A stretch of 64,000 nucleotides of DNA from Adiantum capillus-veneris. Its lineage: Eukaryota > Streptophyta > Polypodiopsida > Polypodiales > Pteridaceae. Below the pieces are notes generated by a model, which was not told the origin of the DNA, ran no database searches, and was given only the letters and a program-made list of their open reading frames with translations. The position numbers and the translations under genes were made by a program. Positions within the stretch are counted from its first letter, which is position 1. The number at the start of each line of letters is the position of its first letter. Location of the stretch: positions 85,317,881 through 85,381,880 of the forward strand of contig CM043957.1 in NCBI GenBank assembly GCA_014529385.2, given 5' to 3'. Shown here piece by piece: positions 36,031 to 47,300 of the stretch.

Positions 36031-36238
36031 CCTGTCCCTTTGCCCGTACACCCTCACCCTCTGCCCAGTTACTCAACTGCTGCTCAATAATGGATGCATA
36101 CAATCGTGCCAGTGTGTGTCCAACCATAATAGTGCGGTAATTTCCAGGCTCTGTAGGATCACCTGCCTTGAATATAGGCACAATAGTAGACAACCTCCAA
36201 GTCTCAGGTAATCGAGGACACCATATGTCGGGTCCCAA
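36020..36238 (-). pseudogene. LINE reverse transcriptase fragment
   Basis: Reads WCPRLPETWRLSTIVPIFKA, then GDPTEPGNYRTIMVGHTLAR and LYASIIEQQLSNWAEGEG. This is the 'iiPI-KkGd---p-NYRpIsl-----K--e-il--rl' block at the start of a LINE-type RT. Only about 75 residues remain, with no endonuclease or catalytic motif nearby. It is a different lineage from the LINE at 12.6-19.8 kb by sequence. Confidence 0.8.
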
Positions 36239-36259
36239 CCACCCTCAAGGGCCCCCTTG

Positions 36260-36990
36260 GTCTGTTGCCAAAGCAAGTACTTTCTTTATTTCTTGCTGGT
36301 GGGTACTTGTTGGAGGTGCTGGATATTGTGAGGCTAAGGATTGGATATTGTGGGTACTTGGTGCTTGGTACTGCAGTGTACTTTGGTACTTGGTACTACG
36401 GGTACTTTGGGTACTGAAGGTACTTGGGTGCTAAGGACATGGAGGTCGTGAGGGTCTCTACGCTGGCTAGGCAAGAGCGAAGCCAAAATGCAAGGTGTAC
36501 TAGATGCTGGGGTATTGTGTCGACGTCGACGACGACGACGACGACGAGGGGTACTTGTAGTGCGGTGCTGCTGAGGTGCTAATGAGTGCTGTCGGAGATG
36601 CTTGGTACTGTAACGACGACGACGACGAGGTTGTGGATTGATCTGCTATCGCCAAGGACGGCGATGGCTGAAAAACTGAAAACTATTGCTGATCCGCAAG
36701 GTCTGATAGCTGAATTTAGGGTGCTTAGGGCTGAAAAACACTAGTAGGAGAGGCTTAGGGAAAAAACCAAGGCTGGCTAAAAACTCTGATGGCTGTTGGG
36801 TACTGTTGAGAAGAGGGTGCTGTCGATACTACTTCTTCTTCTGTCTCCTGTGCCTTCTCTAGCGCCCAAACGCTTCTTTTATAGGTCTTTTAGCCATTTG
36901 CCCTACCAATTTTTAATAAATGTCATGTCAAAGTCACTTCTTAATGAATGACTTAAGTGACTGTTCATATGCCTATATGCTTAAGTGACT
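36260..36990 (+). repeat. LTR-like fragment related to elements A and B
   Basis: Contains 'tacttggtactg' low-complexity repeats, a gac/gacgac run at 36517-36548, then 'gctgaaaaacactag', 'ttgagaagagggtgctgtcg' and 'ttttagccatttgccctacc' followed by 'aaagtcacttcttaatgaat'. The last words parallel the distal LTR part of elements A and B (gaagttgcctgctgagct ... aatttgccctacc ... aaagtcactt). Termini were not identified. Confidence 0.6.
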
Positions 36991-37474
36991 TAACTGTGAA
37001 GTGAGGGTAGGCACAACTGCCAAACTTCTTCCTTGGATGCTTTTTGGACTTTTGATGCTGAATGCTTCCAATGCTTGTGGATGCATAAACCGACCATGTA
37101 AACACCGACCATACGAGTTACTAGGTAGCCTTACTACTATCGCAGAATCCCAGCCTTGATGCTGACTCTGCCTTGCAAGCAAGTACAACCACTCGAATAG
37201 TCGTGTCGTGAAAGCATTGCAGATAAAGCTGAAAGGTAAGGGTGCTTGGAGGTATTTCCAATGGTTCCATGTCGATAGCACCATCCTAGTCACTTGGCCA
37301 CATTTGAACTCATGACCCAAGTCACGGCGGTCGAATGCTCAACCAACCAAGCTGGCCCCTTTGGACAGGGCACCCACATCTTAACCTGGCAGTCCTTAGG
37401 AATTCCAATAGTGATTAGTTGTGAAATGCATTTTAGTGATGCCCATCTTGGTCATCTAAGAGTGCCACGAAGCA

Positions 37475-37513
<39 letters not shown>

Positions 37514-38532
37514 AGATATGGCGACATGGGGGCCCCTTCATCTTCTCGCAACCATTATGAATCATTCATGTGGTACGTTCTTTCATGCGTCTTCTGATGC
37601 TAGCTTCTTTCGCCCAACCGTATTTGCAAGGTAACTAGAGCTTAGCTTGACGATATTTTTTCCAAAACTATGATGCGGACGGGTAGTGTTTGCTAAATAG
37701 AGGGTTTCTTCTCGTTTAAATTGCACTCTTTCTGCGCGTTAAGGACCATTCTCGCATGCCAACACAATGTCGGCTTGATTAAGTCTACCAATGTCTGCAC
37801 CAACACGATGTGGTATGCTTGATTATCACTTTTCTGCTCCATACCCTATGATCAAGTGTCCTCCACATGCCCATGTATGCGATCAACTACTGTTCATGAA
37901 GGGATCCTCAGCATGCCCATTGCTTTTGAGTTCAGATTCTTTGTATATGTACAAATACACTGGGTTATTGTCTTGATCAATCATGTTTAACATAGTTTTT
38001 TTCATTGTATAGTAGAGGTGCCATAGTTTTCATTCTCGTATGATATTTGGTATTTGATATGATCAAACTTACTTGCCTGGCTTATCGATATTAAGATTTA
38101 AAAGACTGACTATATTTGACCTTGGTAGATGGCCAATGGCATGTGCAAGCTTTTTAAGTGGTGGCCATCGAGTTTTTGAACTAGGCATAGCATATAAGTT
38201 TAACATGTAGCATGTTTTTTTGGGTTCAGTACGGTATTCTATGGAATTTCTTGGGGGTCTGAATCATACTTTTCCCACTTCCATACCTGTACTCATTTGC
38301 CATATAATTCCCATATTTATGAAGAAATTATGATGTTTATTGAATACGTATTTTGTAAAAGCTATGCAAGTTGGAGTTGCATGGTGTGATGTGAGTACAG
38401 GGGCACTTGTAATATGTGCGTGCAATTGTACACAAGGCTTGTGGAGAAGGATTATTTTCTGCTCTCTGAGTGAATGTGTGCATACGTCTTGAATGAATGT
38501 GCATGTCTAATTTCTATTCCTTGGCTTTACAG
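36991..38532 (+). other. Upstream region or intron of the GAD gene
   Basis: No exon is recognised. (AG)n lies at about 37478-37510. The region immediately upstream of 38533 ends in a pyrimidine-rich acceptor (ttccttggctttacag). GAD's N-terminal exons were searched for by eye and not found. Confidence 0.5.
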
Positions 38533-38733
38533 GATCGATGTGTGAACATGATAGCAAGACTTTTCAATGCACCGCTCAAAGATGGAGAGCAGGCCGTGGG
38601 TGCTGGGACGGTGGGGTCATCGGAGGCCATTATGCTTGCAGGCCTTTCATTTAAGCACAAATGGCAGAATAAGCGCAAGGCTGAAGGAAAGCCCTACGAT
38701 AAGCCCAACATTGTGACAGGGGCTAACGTCCAG
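38533..38733 (+). CDS. GAD exon (substrate/PLP domain start)
   Basis: 201 bp, 67 codons, preceded by ttggctttacag and followed by gtattggt. Reads [14 protein letters not shown], then [19 protein letters not shown] and [19 protein letters not shown] is the PLP-phosphate-binding neighbourhood of GAD. It matches the plant exon boundary ending in ANVQ. The following intron is 277 bp. Confidence 0.95.
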
Positions 38734-40429
38734 GTATTGGTGGTGACTTGCTTTGCTGTTAACGGAATCTTATGTGGGAAAGAGCAAGGTCGTAACCTTT
38801 TGTGTATGGTGTCATATTTTGAGATTGCAAGGTGTTGGTAATTTATGTTTTTGCGTCTGGCTAGCATTATGTTTCCAGGAGGTCTTGCGTTAGCCATCTT
38901 GCTGTCTATTAGCACTAGGTTTTTCACATTGTGGTTTATCAACTTCAAGCTCTCGATTGAGGTGGTGTTTACCTCATTGTATTCACAGAAATCTCATTTT
39001 TTATGCATAGGTTTGCTGGGAGAAATTTGCAAGGTACTTTGAGGTGGAGCTCAAGGATGTGAAGCTACGAGAGGATTACTATGTGATGGATCCTGAGAAG
39101 GCTGTGGAGATGGTTGATGAGAATACCATCTGTGTTTGTGCCATATTGGGGTCAACCTACAATGGTGAATTTGAAGATGTCAAACGTCTAAATGAGCTTC
39201 TTGAAGAGAAAAACAAGGAAACTGGGCTAGTTTTCTCCTTTGATAGGCTTAAAATTGGGAATGAAGCTTTAACTATAGGTTAGGATTTGCTTTTGTTTGC
39301 TCAAAAGCGTCGGACTTCTGTATTGCTAATTGGGAATGAAGCTTTAACTATAGGTTAGGATTTGTTGACTACAAATAATCATGCCAATTCACTGCAAGTA
39401 AGCTCATGAATAGCCAACATTCTTTGTAGGTGATTTTGATAATGATAATAATTCCTTTCCCACTTAACAACTTAGGCTTCATACCTAGGGTTCTCTTAGC
39501 GAGTGGCCGATCGTATAGGACTCGGACTTATTACAAACTTTATAACTCAGCTTCTCAGAGCTTGCCCATCTTTAATCAGAGATGATCAAAATAATTACAA
39601 GGCTTTCGAAAAAAGAATGGGAATACATCAAAATTTTAGGCTCATGGAGGAAGGGGTCGGCTTGAGGGCGCTCGTCTGACTTGATTGCTAACATTTTGCT
39701 ACATAAAATTTATATTTTGAGCACCTCAAGTAGCCATCTTGATTAGCCCCAAGACATAGATTCTTGGCCAAAAAAACCTTAGCACACATACACATCTGGA
39801 TCCATTTGTTTGCCCTTGACCTTCACACCTGCTTTTTTTGTTTGCTCAAAAGCGTCAGTCTTGTGGTGCACTTGTATAGAGGAATAAAGCTTCTCTCAAA
39901 ATCTATAGCTTGGATGAACTGTGGAGGTCCTTACCAAGTGACTCATCCTTAAAGTCATGTTTCCAGGCTATATTTCAGGCTAGTGACTTCATGCGAAGGT
40001 TGCTAAAGATATTCACTAATAATGCTATGACCATGGCGCCTACTCTTGAAGGAGGATTCTCTTTCTGAGGAAGAGGAATCCTTTGAACGACTATAATGTG
40101 TCGTTGACGTGTGCACGTGTGTGTGTGTGGGGGGGAGGGGACTTGGCATCTTTATGGTAGCAAAAGTCTTCAAAATTAAGACTGGCTTCAATTACCCGGA
40201 TGGTAAGGAAGGTAACTCCTCTCTGATATGAATGAAACTTCCCTGTGGGGGGGGCTTGGCATCTTTATGGTAGCAAAAGTCTTCAAAATTAAGACTGCCT
40301 TCAATTGCCCGGATGGTAAGGAAGGTAACTCCTCTCTGATACGAATGAAACTTGCCCTTGACACACCACAACCTTATTATTGCCAATTTACACTTTGCAC
40401 ATAGGAAAAATACCAATCTTCGGTTAGAG

Positions 40430-40475
<46 letters not shown>

Positions 40476-41270
40476 GAGTGACACACCGTTGGCCCTGGAC
40501 AGCAGGGGAACAGTTTCTTGAGTTACATAGGATTAGTCTCTTAAGTTATTCAATAATAAGTGATATTTTAGCCCATTTTGTCAAAGATCGTGGAGGCTCA
40601 ATTATGATTGCCCAACCCAGCATGAGATTCACTATATGAGTAGCCTGGGGGACTACTCCCTCCCATTAGCACTAAGTACCAGCGCTCACTAGTAGCAGCA
40701 CAGCAGCACCTGAGGGCCAGCGTTTTCTTTCTCTCCAGTGCGAGAGTAGCCAGGCAGCGTTTTTCTCTCTCTCTACCAGCGTTTTCCATCAGCCTTGCAT
40801 TTTCCCACCAGCAGCACCTTCCTCAGCATCCATAGTACCCAAGTGCCCTAGCCTTGTCTCTTGGCGACCCCGGGTCATCGCAGCTTCTCCAGCCTAGCAC
40901 CTGCAGCATCTTCGTAGCATCTTTTGCTAGCGTTGAACAAGTGATCACTCGCTGAGTAATACCAGCACCACAGTACCATCAAGTGCCCACAATATTCCAC
41001 AGTTTCATCGCGAAGAACCCGCCAGAAAGTAGACGATTTCAGCCCTTAGCATCAGCAGAACCAGCCAGGATCAGCGTTATTTCCCAATATTTTACAGATT
41101 TCAGCCCTATGAACCCTTAGCGTTTTCAGCATCCAGCCTTAGCCTCGCAGTATAAGCATCTCTAGCAAGTATTCATCATTATCTCAACATCTAGGATCGT
41201 TGTAACAACATTGTGCAAGTAAATAAAGCAAGTACTTTGGTAATAGAGCAAGGGGGCCTTGAGGGTTGCA

Positions 41271-41322
<52 letters not shown>

Positions 41323-44300
41323 CGCTCTCCTTCATTTTGTTCGGTTCAGTTTCTCTTTTCAAGTGAAGTAAAGTAACCTTGTGTTTGTGTAGAGTACTAG
41401 ATCCAAGCGAAATCCTAAAACACTTCTGCTGCACCTAACATCCAGACACTTGTATCCATCTATATTCTCTCTTTCATTAAGGTGAGAGGATATAGTCCTT
41501 CATGCTTTTCAAGCATATGAATGGCCATTCTTATTTCCCCACTTAGGGATAGAAGTATGTCTAATCATGTTAGGTGCAGCGGAATGAATGTTTGAACTTT
41601 GCTCAAGATGAGTGCTCCGAACTGTGCTCAAGGTTCCTTTTATTCTTATGGAAGGGAGAGTCTTCCGTTCTTAATGAGAGAGTGCAATGATTACAAACAA
41701 AGTGAATGGACACTGTGCGTGCAAGTGTATGAGACTGAGAGATAGAGAGAGAAGAGAGATACGACACCAGAGACGTTGTAAAACCCTCCTCCGAAGGTCC
41801 CACTCTCATCGGCGAGAGTGGTCTACTTATGATTGCACAACTTGGTACAAACTGAATGCATGTGACTGATGCAGGTCTAGGCTATGTCGGCGATGACGAC
41901 ACCGGTCTAAGGGCTGAAATCTGCAATCTTTTATCTACTGTACAAAAACGCTATGGGCTGAAATCTGTTGCAAGTCCAAAAACGCTGATTTTGGGGCTGT
42001 TTCTGAAAGTCTTTGTCTCTGAAAATCTGCAGGTTTAGGGCTGAAAATTGAGGTTCTTAAAAGTTGAAACCGACGGTCTTTTCGGTGCTGGTCTTTCTAC
42101 TGCTGAAAATCGCCAGGGCTGAAGACCGCAAAGGTTGAGATCTGCAAATGCTGGGATCCAAAAACACTAGGGAAAGGGGTCTTCAAAAACGCTAGTTGAT
42201 GGGGGATGTGTGGCGATGATCTCTTGATGGGAAACGCCAGGCTGATGCAGGTGATGGCGATGTTCTCCTGCTGAAAACGCTAGGAATGAAGCTAGCAAAA
42301 CGCTAGGTGTTGATGTCTTTGCTTGGAGGGGATCCACCAAGTTCTTGCTTGAGAAGTTGCCTGCTGAGCTTGGCTCGTGTTGCCTCTTCTGCCATTTAGT
42401 GCTAGTTTAGGTTTGCTTATATACAAACTTACTCAATTTGCCCTACCTACTTTCTAACAAAAGTCACTTAAAAATAATAAGTGAAAAATGTCAAAAATAG
42501 GAAAAATAGGCTAAATGCACTAGAAAATTCCCCTGAAGGATTCTGATGGGAATGCTTATGATCATGTTGTGTGCAACCAGAGGATATGCATCTAGACTAA
42601 GTGTCTGGGCATGCACGGTCTACGAATAGACTCACAAAAGTGCCAGATCACTTCTAAATCTAGACTGACCAGACTGATTGAACCCTTGTCGTGATGTAGC
42701 TTATCCACAGACACATAGGGTTGGATGTGTCACGTGACATCCCCTTCTTTTCAAAGTGAGGTACTGGTACCGAACTGTATGGCGTCGAGGGAGATCGCCA
42801 ATAGCATCTGGAATCTTGGAAGGGACTCTTCGCCGGCCCACTCTGGTGTGTAGGTCGTGCAGTACTTGAACTTCATAAAGGTCTGCAAAGCTTGCTTCTT
42901 TGGGCCGCGCCGAAAGCGACACAAAGTCTTGTGTGGCTCCTTCAATGCTTCGACTTCGTCGAGTGTCATGCTTCTTTCTTCTTCAAGAATCTCCATGGCT
43001 GAAAATTCGTGAAACCATTTCCAACACAAAACCATGAATATACCTATTCCATGTAAAGTGAGTGGAAAAAATCTTGTCTTCTCTAAAGACTGTGTATGCA
43101 ATGTAGATGAACATAGAGATGGAGTGACAACCCATTCATCAAACACATGCAAACAATGAGATCGAACCTTTCTCTTTTGATCTAGAGCAATCAACTGTGG
43201 CAATTCACAACGGAAATGCGCATGCTTGGTGCTCATAGTTTCATGTGCTCGTTCTACGAATGTGTCATGCCAAGGAAGAGACATGGAATGTGACTTCCTT
43301 GAATGCATACTTTTCAGTTTTTCATGAGAAATCCGCATACATCCGTGCTCATTCATGAGTGAAACGTGCTCAACGTACAATATGTCATGCCTAGGAAAAG
43401 GGATCACATAAAGATGCTGACTAACATACAGGAAACGATCATGAATGAAACACTCGAACAATGCGTGCGTATCAATCATGCGAACACATAATACTTCCTG
43501 TAATGGTTCTTTGGACCTAGGCTCGAGAGCCAAGATCGGTTCTTCCTGAGGGGGTTCTTGGGACCTAGGCTCGAGAGCCAAGATCGATCCTTCGTGATTG
43601 ATCGAATCTGCAATGAGGTTAGCTTCGCTAGAAAAAGCATCAACTAACACATCATCCTTGTGAACAATCACGTCATCTTCATGCAAATCATCATGCTTGT
43701 GAGAAATCACATCTTGATCATGCAAATCATCATGCTCATCATTATCACCCAAACCATCATGCAAATCATTGTCATTCAAATCATCATGCTTCTCACAATC
43801 ATGCAGATCTTGAGAAAAGAGTCGCAAGAACTCTTTCATGTGTTGGTCGCTCTTTCCTTTGACGGCAGCTGCCATTCCTTCTTGGTGTCTGCGCTCCATT
43901 TCTGCTTTTCTTTCTGCTCTTCTTTCTGCGTGTCTGCGTTCCATTTCTGCCATTCTTTCTGCATGTCTTGCTCCGCGTTCTAACTTCCTTTCCATAAACA
44001 TCTGATCCAAAGCCTCCATAGGAGTTAGTGCAATCCTTGACGTAGATGGGGAAGGGGGAGGGTTGGAAAAACCTCCTGGTGGGGAAAATTCTTCTTCGTC
44101 TCTCTCATGCTCATCACCTCCAAGCGAATATCCATTCCGCTTTGAGTAATGACCATTCTGAAGTCATGGGTTCTTGTGGTCTTGGGTTCTTAAGTTCACG
44201 AGGAACTTGGGTTCTTGGGTTCTTGAGGTTTTCTTTCGCTTGCAAATCGTGTTTGAGAAGGATCTTCTCTTCACCCGAGTTCTTCTCTTTTCCGCGGGCG

Positions 44301-47300
44301 CACCCCTTGGCGGCCTTGCGCTCACACCAAGGTTGCTTTTTCCCACCTCACGTCGATTGGCCGGCCGCTAAGTGCACGGTCCGCTCTCAATGAGTGAAAA
44401 GAGGCACAAGGGGAGGTTGGACAAGCCCTTCTTTCCTGGGATTCCTGTCACTCTTCAAAAACACGATTAGGAATCAACACGCCCAAGTGAACTTGGGTTT
44501 GTGCGACCGCAACAAGCAAATTTTTTTTTTGTGATTCTTGTGGTTCTTTTCTTGAGTGATACAGAACACTGCCAAAGCTCTAATACCAATGTTAGGTGCT
44601 GCGGAATGAATGTTTCAACTTTGCTCAAGATGAGTGCTCCGAACTGTGGTCAAGGTTCCTTTTGTTCTTATGGAAGGGAGAGCCTTCCGTTCTTAATGAG
44701 AGAGTGCAATGATTACAAACAAAGTGAATGGACACTGTGCGTGCAAGTGTATGAGGCTGAGAGATAGAGAGAGAAGAGAGATACGACACCAGAGACGTAA
44801 AACCCTCCTCTGAAGGCCCCACTCTCGTCGGCGAGAGTGGTCTACTTATGATTGCACAACTTGGTACAAACTGAATGCATGTGACTGATGCAAATCTAGG
44901 CTATGTCGGCGATGACGACGGGGATGACGACACTGGTCTAAGGGCTGAAATCTGCAATCTTTTATCTGCTGTCCAAAACCGCTATGGGCTGAAATCTGTT
45001 GCAAGTTCAAAAACGCTGATTTTGGGGCTGTTTGTGTAGGTCTTTGTCACTGAAAATCTGCAGGTTTAGGGCTAAAAACTGAGGTTCTTAAAGGCTGAAA
45101 CTGATGGTCTTTCTGGGCTGAATGTGCTGGTCTTTCTATTGTTGAAAATCGCCAGGGCTGAAGACTGCTGTTAGGTGCAGCGGAATGAATGTTGTATTTT
45201 CTCAAGATTAGTGATCTTTATTGCTCAAGGTTCCTTTTAGTTCTTAGGGAAAGAGAGAGCTTTCCGTCTTGTAGAGTGCTATGATCACGACACAAAGTGA
45301 GTGGATATTGTGCGTGCAAGTGAATGAGACTGAGAGAAGGAGAGAGAAGAGATACGACACCCGAGAGGTTGTAAAACCCTCCTCCGAAGGCCCCACTCTC
45401 GTCGGCGAGAGTGGTCTACTTTGATTGCACAAAGGTGTACAATGCGTATGCAATGGACTGATGCAATGGGACTATGCTGATGACGACGACGACTTGGTGG
45501 CTGAAATCTGTGGTCTTCAAACTGCTGAAATTTGGGACTGTTCGGTGGCTGAAATTCTCTGTTTTGGCTGCGTTTCCGAGGCTTGAAAATGGCTATCTTC
45601 TGCAAGGCTTCAGGGGCTAAATCTGCTACTGCGTCTACTGAAAACGCTGCTGTTCTGATGCGTTTATGGTTGAAAAACCAAAACGCTGGCTGTTGGCTGA
45701 GCGTTAGTAAAAACGCTATGCAAATGTGGAAACTTGGCGATGATGGCAATGAAAAACGCCAGGGTTGTGGGCTGGCTAGCGACAGGTGAAAACGCTAGGG
45801 CTGAATGTATCTGCTGATGCTTGCGATCTGCAACTGAAACCGCCAGAGATCTTGGGGGGTTGTTGAGGGTATCCAAAAACGCTAAGGTTGATGGGTTCTT
45901 GCTGAGAAGGTGCCTGTTGAGCGGGAAGCTCCTGTTGCCTCTTCTGCTGTGGAGTGCTAGCTTTGGTTTTCTTATATATTAACTTACCCAATTTTCCCTA
46001 CTCAGTTCCCAACAAAAGTCACTTAATAAATAAGTGAAAAATGTCAAAAATAGGGAAAATGGGATAAAGTCACTTGAAAAATTCCCAAACTGACTCTGAG
46101 GACTCTGATGGAAATGCTTATGCTTCTGCGGTGTGCAACCGGAGGATATGCATCTATGCTAAGTGACTGGGCATGCACGGTCTACGAATAGACTCACAAA
46201 AGTGCCAGATCACTTCTAATCTAACTTGACTTGACTGACGGGAACCCTGCTATGGTGTAGCTTGTCCACGGACACATAGGGTTGGGATGTGTCACGTGAC
46301 ATCCCCTCCTTTTCAAAGTGAGGTACTGGTACCGAACTCTATGGCGTCGAGGGAGATCGCCAAGAGCATCCGGAATCTTGGAAGGGACTCTTCGCCGGCC
46401 CACTCTAATGTGTGGGTCGTGTGGTACTTGAACTTCATAAAGGTCTGCAATGCTTTCTTCTTTGGGCCGCGCCGAAAGCGACACAAAGTCTTCTGAGTTT
46501 CCTTCCTTTCTTCAACTTTGTTTAGAGTCCTGCTTCTTTTGTCTTCAAGAATCTCCATGGCTGAAAATTACTGAAACCATCTCCAACACAAAACCATGAA
46601 CATACCCATTCCATGTAAAGTGAAGGAAAAAAATCTTGTCTTCTCTAAAGACTGTGTATGCAATGTAGATGAACATAGAGACGGAATGACAACCCGTTCA
46701 TCAAACACATACAAACAATGCGATCTAATCTTTTCTGTTTGATCGAAATCAATCAACTGTGGCAAATCACAATGGAAATGCCCATGCTTGGTGCTCATAC
46801 TATCATGTGCTCTTTCGGAAACTGTGTCATGCCAAGGAAGAGACATGAAATGTGACTTCCTGACATACAAACTTTTCAACTTTTCATGAACAATCCGCAT
46901 ACATTCGTGCTCATCCATGAGAGAAACGTGCTCAACATACAATATGTCATGCCTAGTAAAAGGGATCACATAACGATGCTGACTAAAATACAGGAAACCT
47001 TCACGAATGAAACACTCGAACAATGCGTGCGTATCAATCATGCGAACACATAATACTTCCTGTGATGGTTCTTGAGACCTAGACACGAGAGCCAAGATCT
47101 GTTCTTCCTGAAGGGGTTCTTCTTGAGTGGGTTCTTTCTGAGGTGGTTCCGTTGACCTAGGCTCGAAAGCCAAGATCGATCCTTCGTGATCTATCAAATT
47201 TTCGTGTGGGGGATCTGTGGACCTCGACTCGAAAGCCAAGATCGATTCTTCGTGATTGATCGAATCTACAACGAGGTTAGCTTCGCTAGAAAAAGCATCC

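Noticed and set aside
36991-38532. N-terminal GAD exons
   Set aside because: No text resembling the conserved plant GAD N-terminal region could be read in any frame.
44501-44767. 88-residue plus-strand open frame across the element A primer site
   Set aside because: It runs antisense through the LTR start and primer site and is a shadow of the element.
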